From Citrobacter arsenatis (GTDB lineage: Bacteria > Pseudomonadota > Gammaproteobacteria > Enterobacterales > Enterobacteriaceae): 64,000 nt of DNA. The stretch spans positions 3,782,001 through 3,846,000 of the forward strand of contig NZ_CP037864.1 of NCBI RefSeq assembly GCF_004353845.1, written 5' to 3'. A program made the translations under genes and the position numbers. Below the pieces are notes generated by a model. It worked only from the letters and a program-made list of their open reading frames with translations. It did no database searches and had not been told where the DNA came from. Positions within the stretch are counted from its first letter, which is position 1; each line of letters starts with the position of its first letter. This document shows positions 26,182 to 34,622 of this stretch, piece after piece.

Positions 26182-28398
26182 TCAGCTGCTCTGCTGCTGT
26201 TTCTGGCTATACAAAACCCGTAAGCCGTATCCCTGAACACCATCCTCAACGTTCGCATCAAACTTCTGCGCCGCGTCTTTGTTGGTCGCAGGAAGTATTA
26301 AATCTTCATTAAGGGTATGAGACTGCGCACCGGTGTGACCATTGGTACTCTGGCCGGTGAACTCCCATTGGTAGTCATACAGCGCCATTTCTTCTGCGCT
26401 GAGCTGTTCCACCATCTGGAACACGCCGTCTTTGTTTTTGTCACGCCACAGTACAAAGCGATAGCCATTGTTAACGGTGGGATGCACTTCCTTATTGCCA
26501 ATAAGGTTTACCGGCTTTGATTTTTTCAGCTGGTAAATCAAACCATTAAGTTTTTCATCCGAGGTGCCAATAAAGGTGACATCAACGAAGTTACTGTCGC
26601 CATACGCCGCTTCTCTCGCTTTCCAGCGGAAAGTACCCGGTAGCGTACTGGCCAATGTGACGGTCCCCGCTTTTTTGTCACGTTCCGCCACAAATACGCA
26701 GGGCGTTTGTGCCGCACAGGGGGCATTGGCGAGCGATACTTTTTTATCATTGCTGTCGTACAGCGCTGGCGCCATAGTGTCGTCAACCAGCACATTACCG
26801 CTGCGGTCAGTGCTGTCGCCGAAGGCGTCGGTTAACAGCAAATCCATGACCACGCCGTCTTTACCATCTGCCTGCGCACTGGCTTCATGGCTATGATCGC
26901 TGCGATCGGTGTCAGCAATATTGTCTACAACCAGCTCAATTTTACGGCCCTGTTGCACCACAATATCGACCACGCCCGAGTTCTGCCGATTGCCCTTTTC
27001 ATCCTCCAGGGTCATGCGAAGTTTCCAGCTGTTGAGCGCCAGTCGTTCCGCTTCCGTCTGCGCGTTGACCCATGCAGGAAGCACCAAACCCCAACTGTTG
27101 TTGTTGCCTTCTTGCAGCATGTCGGCCTTCACCACCGGCATCACGAGGGTGCGATTAGCATTACTTTTGGCCTGCCATGAGGCGGCGATAATTTTGTAGT
27201 GGTGATTGATTAAGGCATTCACCGTCCACTTACATTTCTCAAGCCCGATCGCCGCTTCCGGCGTATCCTGGATCACGCACTCCGGGTGCGTATTGGTTGC
27301 ATCGGCTTTAAGCCAAAGCGTGACGTCCAGTGGATCTTTTTCCCGATACTCCAGGACAATAAAATTGTTACGCTCGACGAAATCATGTCGGCTCCCCATT
27401 AAAGAGCGCTGGGTTTTGACATTTTCCGGATCAAGCTGTGCGGCAAGCGGAGTGCCAAACTGATAGGTCAGCGTCGCGTTAACGCTGAGATCGTTGTTAT
27501 CTCCCGTACCGGCTTTATAGTCCGTGCCAACGGTCAGCATCGGCACCGGGGTGTAATTCACACCTAAGGTCACCGCATGAGGATTTTTTTCTAAGTTATC
27601 CGTACCAAACAGAGCCACCTGGTCACCGTAGTACTGCTCATAAACCAGTTTGCCTCCAAGCTGCGGATAAAATGGTAGCCAGGTCTCCGCGCGGATATCC
27701 CAGCCACGAGCAGGACGCTCTTCATAAAAATCAAAGTCCGGGGAGTCCTTCCAGTCTGAAAGCGGATGATAATAGTTGCCGGAAAATTTGAGATAATCAG
27801 TCCAGGCTTCAGCCCCTAACCCTAATCGACGATGACCGCGCGTAAAGTCATAGTCGTAAAAGGTATTCCCCCCCAATAGCCAGTCGCCGACATTCTGACG
27901 AATACCGACACCGATATTCCCGATCGTTCTGTCCTCTTTACGCTGCATAGATAACTGAGTAAAAAACAATCTTTCCTGGTTATCGTACAGCGGAACAAAA
28001 TAATCCAGCGAACTGCCATCGAAATTACCCTCCGCCGTGACGGAAAGGTTGGTCCTTAATTTCCCATAAGGTGAAAGTGCTGAATCAAGATAAGATTGAG
28101 CAGAAGATGTTAATTGATTTTGTAAATAGCTTTGCGCTTGTGACTTAAGTGCTTCCGGTGTTAAATTGCTGAAATTCTGCATCGCCGAACTGACGGCATA
28201 ATTCCCCCCGGCCTCGGCCCACCCCTGCTTCGCCGTTGTTTTTTTATTTTGCGCATTCGCTTTGCTATCGAGTTCAGGGAGTGACTCCTCTATGGATTGA
28301 GTGTCGTCCTCCACACTATCTCGATCCGGCATGGCATACACTGCGCCGGGTATAATATTAATTAAAAGTAATATTATATAGAGAATCCATTCACGCAC
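26182..28398 (-). CDS. sinH: Intimin/invasin-like inverse autotransporter SinH
   Basis: 738 residues from GTG 28398, with AAGGA 7 bases upstream. A hydrophobic signal (YIILLLINIIPGAVYA) is followed by an acidic linker and then the inverse-autotransporter beta-barrel, about residues 65-320. Barrel features include NFSNLTPEALKSQAQSYL, NVGDWLLGGNTFYDYDF, RRLGLGAEAW, RGWDIRAETWLP and LTVGTDYKAGTGD. Beyond it are Ig-like segments (about 330-640) and a C-terminal domain at 646-738 (YRFVLWRDKNKDG, YQWEFTG, DGVQGYGL) shared with SinI. It should sit in the outer membrane with the C-terminal part outside. It lacks a C-type lectin tip like that of intimin. It is the first gene of the sinH-sinI-rat series. 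Confidence 0.9.
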   Translation of the reverse strand: MREWILYIILLLINIIPGAVYAMPDRDSVEDDTQSIEESLPELDSKANAQNKKTTAKQGWAEAGGNYAVSSAMQNFSNLTPEALKSQAQSYLQNQLTSSAQSYLDSALSPYGKLRTNLSVTAEGNFDGSSLDYFVPLYDNQERLFFTQLSMQRKEDRTIGNIGVGIRQNVGDWLLGGNTFYDYDFTRGHRRLGLGAEAWTDYLKFSGNYYHPLSDWKDSPDFDFYEERPARGWDIRAETWLPFYPQLGGKLVYEQYYGDQVALFGTDNLEKNPHAVTLGVNYTPVPMLTVGTDYKAGTGDNNDLSVNATLTYQFGTPLAAQLDPENVKTQRSLMGSRHDFVERNNFIVLEYREKDPLDVTLWLKADATNTHPECVIQDTPEAAIGLEKCKWTVNALINHHYKIIAASWQAKSNANRTLVMPVVKADMLQEGNNNSWGLVLPAWVNAQTEAERLALNSWKLRMTLEDEKGNRQNSGVVDIVVQQGRKIELVVDNIADTDRSDHSHEASAQADGKDGVVMDLLLTDAFGDSTDRSGNVLVDDTMAPALYDSNDKKVSLANAPCAAQTPCVFVAERDKKAGTVTLASTLPGTFRWKAREAAYGDSNFVDVTFIGTSDEKLNGLIYQLKKSKPVNLIGNKEVHPTVNNGYRFVLWRDKNKDGVFQMVEQLSAEEMALYDYQWEFTGQSTNGHTGAQSHTLNEDLILPATNKDAAQKFDANVEDGVQGYGLRVLYSQKQQQSS

Positions 28399-28550
28399 GC
28401 TATATCCTTATAGCTGCCGCCTTTAATCATTACTTGCCAGAAGTATATATACCCTGAAAAATAGATACCAGACACACTAACCTAGATGAATTCTTAAAAT
28501 TTAGGATATTAGAGGTAATACTAATTATCATTATTAGAGAGAGAATAAAT

Positions 28551-28578
28551 AAGGATGCTTATTAAAATAAGCATCCTT
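28551..28578 (-). terminator. Bidirectional hairpin after yfgJ
   Basis: AAGGATGCTTAT (28551-28562) and ATAAGCATCCTT (28567-28578) pair perfectly around TAAA, 6 bases past the yfgJ stop. An AT-rich tract lies on both sides. It should separate the yfgJ transcript from sinH. The 150 bases between it and sinH (28399-28550) are AT-rich and should hold the sinH promoter; TATATA near 28450 is a possible -10. Confidence 0.7.
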
Positions 28579-28584
28579 TATTTA

Positions 28585-28803
28585 TCAATCGACAAGGATG
28601 TACTCAACAGATTTCTTCGAAATGAGGCCATGTCCGTGCTGGCAGAAAAAATCCACCGCGCCGCAGGCTTTCAACACTTCTAACGGTTTATGGCATGTCG
28701 GACAACGCGGTTCAAGAGTGAAGTCACGCTTACAGCGCTCGCAGTGGGCATGATTTCCCAGGACGTCGAGCGGCGACTGACAGGTTGGGCAGGTAAATTC
28801 CAT
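28585..28803 (-). CDS. yfgJ: YfgJ, small zinc-ribbon protein
   Basis: 72 residues with two zinc-ribbon knuckle pairs (CPTCQSP/CERC and CPTCHKP), then the family signature LKACGAVDFFCQHGHGLISKK. It matches E. coli YfgJ in the C-terminal half. It probably binds one or two zinc ions; the function is unknown. The start has GAGGAG a few bases upstream. It follows the oxidoreductase gene by 45 bases on the same strand and may be read through from it. Confidence 0.9.
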   Translation of the reverse strand: MEFTCPTCQSPLDVLGNHAHCERCKRDFTLEPRCPTCHKPLEVLKACGAVDFFCQHGHGLISKKSVEYILVD

Positions 28804-28848
28804 AGCGGCTCCTCGTTAAATGTTTTTGTAACTGTATGGTATCACGAC

Positions 28849-29937
28849 TTAGCCACCCAGAGTCCCGCGCAGAATTTGCTGCATAGTCAACAGCGTTTCC
28901 ACCTCGGCAATGCGTCGCTGCGTAAGCTTTGCCACTTCTTCAGGTGCACGCACAAAAAGGTTATCTGGGCCGAGTATCTGCTCCTCCAGGCAGTGGGCAT
29001 ACACTGCACCAGGACGCGTCCAGCTTAGGACACGCTGGCCGGAAATTAGCTCGACCCGTTCTCCTCCGGCAAACCGATTCTGGCTAATGATTCGTCCATC
29101 ACGCAGATATAAGCGCAGCCCCTTACGTTCAACGCCCGGCCCGGCATATTTGTTTAGCCATATATTTACCGGGATACCACCAAGGTGCCCCTGTAGATGC
29201 GCCTCCCCTTCCGCCGTTTCAACATCGCCGCTGGCAATCGGCCTACCAAGCCGGTCCTTCACGGCCTTTGCAACCAGTTCTATTTCACCGCTACCGCCGA
29301 GATAGCGCACCGTTTCACGCAGCATCGCCAGCACGTGGGTACCAATATCCAGAATCACACCATCCGGATGACGAAGCTCACGCGTGTCCGGTTCACCGGT
29401 GGCAAAATTGAGCGCGATTGGTTCCCCTGCGGCGTTAAATCCGCTCGGCTCCTGTAAAAAGCCTTCGATTTTAACAACGTCCGAAAAGTGAGAGACAAGT
29501 ACTTGTAGTTGGTGATCGCCCTGCCACTGCGGAGCGAGTTTACCCAATGCCAGTTGCATGGCGCCATTGCGCGCCATCCAGTGGTCGAGCGCCAGCACGC
29601 GATCGGAGGCACCGGGTTTAGCCAGTAGCGTTTTCAGTTTTTCAATTTGGGAGAGTGTGGCGACAATGGGTTTTTCGACCACGATACGCGCCAGGGGAGC
29701 AGACAGGGCTTGTTCAAGCACATCGAGATGATGAAGAGAAGCGGTGGTGATAAACAGGATATCAAGCGGTTTCTCAAGAAGCTCGGCAAGAGAAGTACAA
29801 CATGTCATCCCTGCTGGCTGCCTGGTGGGTTCAACATCAAATCCCACACAGCGTAGTGAATCACCAAAAAGGTTACGTAATGCGGGCAAGTATGCCGTTT
29901 CCACGACAGCGCCCAGCCCAACAAACCCTAACAGCAT
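28849..29937 (-). CDS. Gfo/Idh/MocA-family NAD(P)-dependent oxidoreductase
   Basis: 362 residues from ATG 29937 (MLLGFVGLGAVVETAYLPAL); GGTGAG lies 6 bases upstream, which decides against a longer start at 29970. The N-terminal Rossmann fold has GFVGLGAVVE, and the family EKP motif is present as VVEKPIV (about residue 97). A C-terminal alpha/beta substrate domain follows (GVILDIGTHVLAMLRE, QGHLGGIPVNIWLNKYAG). Such enzymes oxidise or reduce sugars, inositols or related compounds; the substrate cannot be named from sequence. E. coli K-12 has no such gene at this site. It lies 63 bases after the peptide transporter gene and is probably in one transcript with it. Confidence 0.8.
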   Translation of the reverse strand: MLLGFVGLGAVVETAYLPALRNLFGDSLRCVGFDVEPTRQPAGMTCCTSLAELLEKPLDILFITTASLHHLDVLEQALSAPLARIVVEKPIVATLSQIEKLKTLLAKPGASDRVLALDHWMARNGAMQLALGKLAPQWQGDHQLQVLVSHFSDVVKIEGFLQEPSGFNAAGEPIALNFATGEPDTRELRHPDGVILDIGTHVLAMLRETVRYLGGSGEIELVAKAVKDRLGRPIASGDVETAEGEAHLQGHLGGIPVNIWLNKYAGPGVERKGLRLYLRDGRIISQNRFAGGERVELISGQRVLSWTRPGAVYAHCLEEQILGPDNLFVRAPEEVAKLTQRRIAEVETLLTMQQILRGTLGG

Positions 29938-30000
29938 GTTCTCACCTCGTAAATTGAATGGCCGGAACATAACGTCTGCCCCGGCACAATCGAGGTGTTA

Positions 30001-31542
30001 TCAGGCGCTAGTTGCCGGTTTAGTTTGCGTATTCTCCAGCATGCGACGAATCGGAACAATAAGGACGATCAGTACCGCGGCGCAAATCAGCAGCGCAATT
30101 GAGCAGCGAGCAAAGAGATCCGGCAGCATATCCAGCTGGTCAGCCTTCACATGACCGCCAATCAAACCTGCGGCCAGGTTACCCAGCGCACTGGCACAGA
30201 ACCACAGGCCCATCATCTGCCCACGCATTCTTTCCGGTGCCAGCAGCGTCATGGTCGCCAGACCGATCGGGCTCAGGCACAGCTCACCAAGCGTCAGCAT
30301 CAGGATGCTACCCACCAGCCAGAATGGAGAAACGCCTGCTCCGCCGTTACTGAGAACGTTTTGCGCCGCCAGCATCATCAAGCCAAAACCTGCCGCCGCA
30401 CACAAAATGCCAATAACGAACTTAGTGATGCTGCTCGGGCGAATGTTCATGCTCGCCAGCTTCGGCCACGCCCAACTGAATACCGGCGCCAGCAGGATGA
30501 TAAACAGGGCGTTTATTGACTGGAACCACACCGCCGGGATTTCAAAATCACCGATCATACGGTTAGTGTAGTCGTTGGCGAACAGGTTGAACGAGGTTGG
30601 CTTTTGCTCAAACGCCGACCAGAAGAATGCGGCGGAAACCAGCAGGATAAAGCAAACCAGCAGCCTGGCGCGCTCTTTGCGATTCAGACCGGCAAAGATG
30701 AACAGGTAGATAAAGTAGAGTGCAACGGAGGCAGCAATCACGTACACCAGCATGCTGGCAACCGCGACCGGATTAATGACAATCACGCCCTGCGCAATCA
30801 GCGTAACGATAACAGCTACGCCGACGGCCAGCACCAGCAGCCACGCGCCCACACCGTTACGTTTCACTACCGGGCTGTTCCAGGTGGAGTCGAGTCCCAC
30901 TTCACTGTCGTAGCGTTTCATCGATGGAACGGCAAATACGCGGAAGATGATCAGCGCCACCAGCATCCCAATACCACCGATGCCGAAGCCCCAGTGCCAG
31001 CCGTGGGTTTTAATCAGCCAGCCGGAGATCAACGGTGCAATAAACGACCCCATGTTGATGCCCATGTAGAACAGTGAGAAACCGCCGTCGCGACGCGCAT
31101 CACCTTTTTTATACAGCGTGCCAACCATGACCGAAATACAGGTCTTAAACAGACCAGAACCGAGAACGATAAACATCAGGCCGATAAAGAACAGGTTGTT
31201 ACCCATAATGGCCGAGAGTGCAATCGACAGATGACCAAGCGCAATCAGGATGGAGCCGTACCATACGGCTTTCTGTTGGCCGAGCCAGTTATCCGCCAAC
31301 CAACCACCCGGCAACGCGGCGAGGTACATCGTACCGGCAAAGATACCCACAATCGCCGAGGCATTTTCACGCGCCAGCCCCATGCCGCCGTCATAGACGG
31401 TAGCAGCCATAAACAGGATCAGTAACGGGCGAATGCCGTAAAACGAGAAGCGCTCCCACATCTCTGTGAAGAACAGCGAGCCGAGCGGGTAAGGATGACC
31501 GAAGAAAGTTCGGCTTTCTTTTTGATTAACAGAGGATTGCAT
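30001..31542 (-). CDS. Proton-dependent oligopeptide transporter (POT/PTR2 family)
   Basis: 513 residues with the 12-14-helix MFS layout of bacterial POT carriers. It shows the POT signature region FFTEMWERFSFYGIRPLLILF, containing the ExxER-type proton-coupling motif (about residues 27-33). FYMGINMGSFIAPLISGWL follows, and the C-terminal half has GELCLSPIGLATMTLLAPERMRGQMMGLWF. It should import di- or tripeptides with protons across the inner membrane. It resembles DtpA/DtpB-type proteins, but E. coli has no copy here, so I give no symbol. It is first in a likely transporter-oxidoreductase-yfgJ unit. Its promoter should lie in 31543-31842. Confidence 0.88.
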   Translation of the reverse strand: MQSSVNQKESRTFFGHPYPLGSLFFTEMWERFSFYGIRPLLILFMAATVYDGGMGLARENASAIVGIFAGTMYLAALPGGWLADNWLGQQKAVWYGSILIALGHLSIALSAIMGNNLFFIGLMFIVLGSGLFKTCISVMVGTLYKKGDARRDGGFSLFYMGINMGSFIAPLISGWLIKTHGWHWGFGIGGIGMLVALIIFRVFAVPSMKRYDSEVGLDSTWNSPVVKRNGVGAWLLVLAVGVAVIVTLIAQGVIVINPVAVASMLVYVIAASVALYFIYLFIFAGLNRKERARLLVCFILLVSAAFFWSAFEQKPTSFNLFANDYTNRMIGDFEIPAVWFQSINALFIILLAPVFSWAWPKLASMNIRPSSITKFVIGILCAAAGFGLMMLAAQNVLSNGGAGVSPFWLVGSILMLTLGELCLSPIGLATMTLLAPERMRGQMMGLWFCASALGNLAAGLIGGHVKADQLDMLPDLFARCSIALLICAAVLIVLIVPIRRMLENTQTKPATSA

Positions 31543-31784
31543 AATTCTCCCGAAAGTTATGTCGTCGTGCGTGTAAACACCGCGATGTACGCCAGCCAGT
31601 TACGTATCTGACCGATTTTTTACATGCGGCGAAAAGTTATTTAACCATTTGATAACCTAAGGCTAGTTTTGTCTAGTACCAGCCCCCGGACTTTAAGATG
31701 AAAACTCGACAAATGTCTACTTTCTTAGATTTAAACTTGGCAAAAAACGAATAGTGATTGACTTTACACAGGGGGAGATCAGCA

Positions 31785-31859
31785 ATGGGCAGACGAAAAA
31801 AAACCCGCGACAAGCGCGAGTTTTTATCTGCATCAGCAACAGTTACTTGCTTTTTTTGA
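31785..31859 (+). CDS. Possible 24-residue small ORF antisense to the der 3' end
   Basis: ATG 31785 is preceded at 7 bases by a near-perfect ribosome site GGGGGAG (31771-31777) and opens a frame reading MGRRKKTRDKREFLSASATV, ending in TGA 31857-31859. The product would be basic at its N-terminus. It runs through the der terminator hairpin and overlaps the last 17 bases of der on the other strand. TTGTCT (about 31671) with TTTAAG 17 bases on is a possible promoter. No homologue is known to me; chance is quite possible. The rest of the 300-base gap 31543-31842 holds the promoter region of the peptide transporter and nothing else that I recognise. Confidence 0.25.
   Translation: MGRRKKTRDKREFLSASATVTCFF
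31795..31826 (-). terminator. der intrinsic terminator
   Basis: On the minus strand, AAACTCGCG-CTTG-TCGCGGGTTT followed by an unbroken T run (A tract at 31795-31803 on +) lies 17 bases past the der stop. It has a GC-rich stem with a U tract, as expected for rho-independent termination of the bamB-der transcript. Confidence 0.85.
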
Positions 31860-33315
31860 TGTGCTTAATCAAACGCTTACGCTTACGCATCTGAGTCGGC
31901 GTCAATGTATTACGTTTGTTCGCAAACGGGTTCTCCCCTTCTTTGAACTGAATACGGATCGGCGTCCCCATTACGTCCAAAGACTTGCGGAAATAGTTCA
32001 TCAGATAGCGCTTGTAGGAATCCGGCAGGTCTTTGACCTGGTTGCCGTGAATCACCACGATTGGCGGGTTATAACCACCGGCATGGGCATATTTCAGCTT
32101 CACACGACGACCACGCACCAGCGGCGGCTGATGATCTTCTACTGCCATAGTCATGATGCGCGTCAGCATCGCGGTGCTGACACGACGAGTGGAGCTGTCG
32201 TACGCTTCGCGGACCGATTCAAACAGATTACCCACACCGCTGCCGTGCAGCGCAGAGATAAAGTGTACGCGTGCAAAATCAATAAAGCCCAGACGGAAGT
32301 CCAGCGTCTCTTTGACCTGCTCTTTCACTTCCTGCGTCAGGCCGTCCCACTTATTGACTACGATAACAAGTGAGCGCCCACTATTGAGGATAAAGCCCAG
32401 CAGCGACAGGTCCTGATCGGAAATACCTTCACGCGCATCAATCACCAGCATCACCACGTTGGCGTCTTCAATCGCCTGCAGCGTTTTGATAACGGAGAAT
32501 TTTTCTACCGCTTCGGTAATTTTGCCACGCTTACGCACACCCGCGGTATCGATCAGCACATATTCGCGTTCATCGCGTTGCATCGGGATATAAATACTGT
32601 CGCGCGTGGTTCCCGGCATGTCGTAAACCACCACGCGGTCTTCGCCGAGAATACGGTTAGTAAGCGTGGACTTACCTACGTTCGGACGGCCGACGATTGC
32701 CAGTTTAATCGGCAAATCCTGCGGGTTGAAATCGTCCTCAGGCTCTTCTTCGCCGTTTTCTTTGGCTTCAAGCTGCGCCCAGTATTCTGCGTCTTCATCC
32801 ACTTCTTCCTGAGGAGCAACGTCATCCATCCACGGCAGCAGAACATGCTCCAGCAGGCTGAGAACACCACGACCATGGGACGCCGCAATCGGATAAATTT
32901 CACCCAGACCCAATGAGTAGAAATCAACAACCGCCTGGTCAGGATCGAGTCCGTCAGTTTTGTTGGCGACCAGGAACGTCGGTTTCTGGCGCGAACGCAG
33001 GTGTTTAGCAATAGCTTCATCCGCTGGCATCAGGCCAGCACGCGCATCCACCATGAACAGCACAACGTCTGCTTCTTCGATAGCCAACAGCGACTGTTCC
33101 GCCATACGGGTTTCAACACCGTCTTCGGTGCCATCAATACCGCCGGTATCAATACAGATAAACTCGCGGCCTTCAACTTCCGCACGACCGTACTTACGGT
33201 CACGAGTCAGACCCGGGAAATCCGCAACCAGCGCATCTCGGGTGCGAGTTAGACGGTTAAATAACGTGGATTTGCCAACGTTAGGGCGCCCGACAAGCGC
33301 GACCACAGGTACCAT
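31843..33315 (-). CDS. der: Ribosome biogenesis GTPase Der (EngA)
   Basis: 490 residues from ATG 33315 (MVPVVALVGRPNVGKST), as in E. coli; a longer start adds 14 residues foreign to the family. Two tandem GTPase domains each carry GRPNVGKST, DTGG or DTAG, and NKTD or NKWD. An acidic linker (EENGEEEPEDD type) joins them, and a C-terminal KH-like domain ends in a basic tail (RKRKRLIKHIKKSK). It acts in 50S subunit assembly and is essential in E. coli. It follows bamB by 118 bases. Confidence 0.98.
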   Translation of the reverse strand: MVPVVALVGRPNVGKSTLFNRLTRTRDALVADFPGLTRDRKYGRAEVEGREFICIDTGGIDGTEDGVETRMAEQSLLAIEEADVVLFMVDARAGLMPADEAIAKHLRSRQKPTFLVANKTDGLDPDQAVVDFYSLGLGEIYPIAASHGRGVLSLLEHVLLPWMDDVAPQEEVDEDAEYWAQLEAKENGEEEPEDDFNPQDLPIKLAIVGRPNVGKSTLTNRILGEDRVVVYDMPGTTRDSIYIPMQRDEREYVLIDTAGVRKRGKITEAVEKFSVIKTLQAIEDANVVMLVIDAREGISDQDLSLLGFILNSGRSLVIVVNKWDGLTQEVKEQVKETLDFRLGFIDFARVHFISALHGSGVGNLFESVREAYDSSTRRVSTAMLTRIMTMAVEDHQPPLVRGRRVKLKYAHAGGYNPPIVVIHGNQVKDLPDSYKRYLMNYFRKSLDVMGTPIRIQFKEGENPFANKRNTLTPTQMRKRKRLIKHIKKSK

Positions 33316-33382
33316 GTTTAAAGCCTCATTTAAAAAATCATCAGACAACGGGCACATTTTTTGCGCCGTTGTTAAAAACAGT

Positions 33383-33412
33383 AAAACGGCCCCTGCACCA
33401 GGAGCCGTTTTT
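33383..33412 (-). terminator. Hairpin between bamB and der
   Basis: On the minus strand AAAACGGCTCC and GGGGCCGTTTT (one internal mismatch) form a stem about 21 bases after the bamB stop and end in TTTTAC. It may partly end the bamB transcript, with read-through into der. Confidence 0.65.
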
Positions 33413-33433
33413 CAAAGCGAGCGACCAGGACGA

Positions 33434-34612
33434 TTAACGCGTAATAGAGTACAGCGTACCGTCTTTCGCCTGGATCAGCAGTTTACCATCAGCAGAGACC
33501 GGCTCGGTCAGGAAACCAGAGCTATCAACTTTCTGCTGGGCAACAAAGCGACCATCTTCGACGTTGATCCAGTGCAGGTAGCCTTCGCTATCCCCCACAA
33601 CCAGATTGCCATTATACAATACCGGGGACGTCAACAGACGGTGCAGCAGATCGCTTTGCGTCCACAGCGTCACGCCGCCGTCGGTGGTCAACGCCAGTAC
33701 GCGGTCATTCTGGTCAACCAGATAGATGCGGTTACCATCGACGATAAAATCATTCACCGAACCCAGTTCACGCTTCCACATGATCTGACCGCTGCGCAGA
33801 TCCAGCGCCGTCAGGTTACCATTATAAGCCAGCGCGTAAACAACGCCATTGACGATAACCGGCGTGGTATCAACGTCGCTCAGACGATCGATTTCCGTTG
33901 GACCGGTCGCCTGAGAAATACGTTGCTGCCAAATCATCTGGCCCTGCTGCATCAGCACGGCGCTTACACGACCGTTATCACCACCAACAATAGCTGCACC
34001 ATAGGCGGTTGCTGGGGCTGATTCGCCACGCAGAGACAGGGAAGGCATGTCGAGGTTAACGGTCCATTTGATGGCACCATCAGCTTCGTTCAATGCCTGC
34101 AACTGGCCGTTGCTGGTGTGGATCAATACGACGCCATCGCTCACAACCGGACGAGACAACGCTTCACCGGCAACTTTTGTCTGCCATGCGGTCGTACCGT
34201 CGCTGGTATTCAGCGCATAAACCTGCGCTTTTTCACTGCCAATGTAAACATGACCACCGGACACGGTTACGCCGCCAGAAAGCTGTGCAGATGCGCGAGA
34301 GAACCAGCCGTCTTTCTCACCCAGATTAACAGACCACACTTCTTTGCCATCGTCTGCGTTCAACGCTTTAACGACGCCAGCGCGATCGGCTGCATAGACA
34401 ACGTTATCCGCCAGCGCAGGATGAAGATTGGAGTAGAAATCACCAATACCGTTGCCTACGGAGGTGCTCCAGTCCGTAGACGGAGTAAACTGATTTTCAA
34501 CCACCGGTAATGGGGACATCTTAACGACATCTTCTTCGCCACTAAACAGTGAACAGCCGCTCAATAGGGTAACGGAAAGCAGCCCTGGCAGAAGTAATTT
34601 ACGCAATTGCAT
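33434..34612 (-). CDS. bamB: Outer membrane assembly lipoprotein BamB
   Basis: 392 residues, identical in length to E. coli BamB (YfgL). A lipoprotein signal ends in the lipobox LLSG-C (Cys20). The mature protein is an eight-bladed beta-propeller; repeated blades show GKEVWSVNLGE, GTTAWQTKV, GAIKWTVNLD, GQIMWKREL and GVTLWTQSD. It is anchored to the inner face of the outer membrane and supports BamA in inserting beta-barrel proteins. It begins 10 bases after yfgM, within a hisS-yfgM-bamB-der run. Confidence 0.97.
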   Translation of the reverse strand: MQLRKLLLPGLLSVTLLSGCSLFSGEEDVVKMSPLPVVENQFTPSTDWSTSVGNGIGDFYSNLHPALADNVVYAADRAGVVKALNADDGKEVWSVNLGEKDGWFSRASAQLSGGVTVSGGHVYIGSEKAQVYALNTSDGTTAWQTKVAGEALSRPVVSDGVVLIHTSNGQLQALNEADGAIKWTVNLDMPSLSLRGESAPATAYGAAIVGGDNGRVSAVLMQQGQMIWQQRISQATGPTEIDRLSDVDTTPVIVNGVVYALAYNGNLTALDLRSGQIMWKRELGSVNDFIVDGNRIYLVDQNDRVLALTTDGGVTLWTQSDLLHRLLTSPVLYNGNLVVGDSEGYLHWINVEDGRFVAQQKVDSSGFLTEPVSADGKLLIQAKDGTLYSITR

Positions 34613-34622
34613 CGGGTCCCTC

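Noticed and set aside
32960..34021. 353-codon open frame on + across der and bamB
   Set aside because: It lies antisense over two well-conserved genes and the intergenic terminator, so it is a shadow frame.
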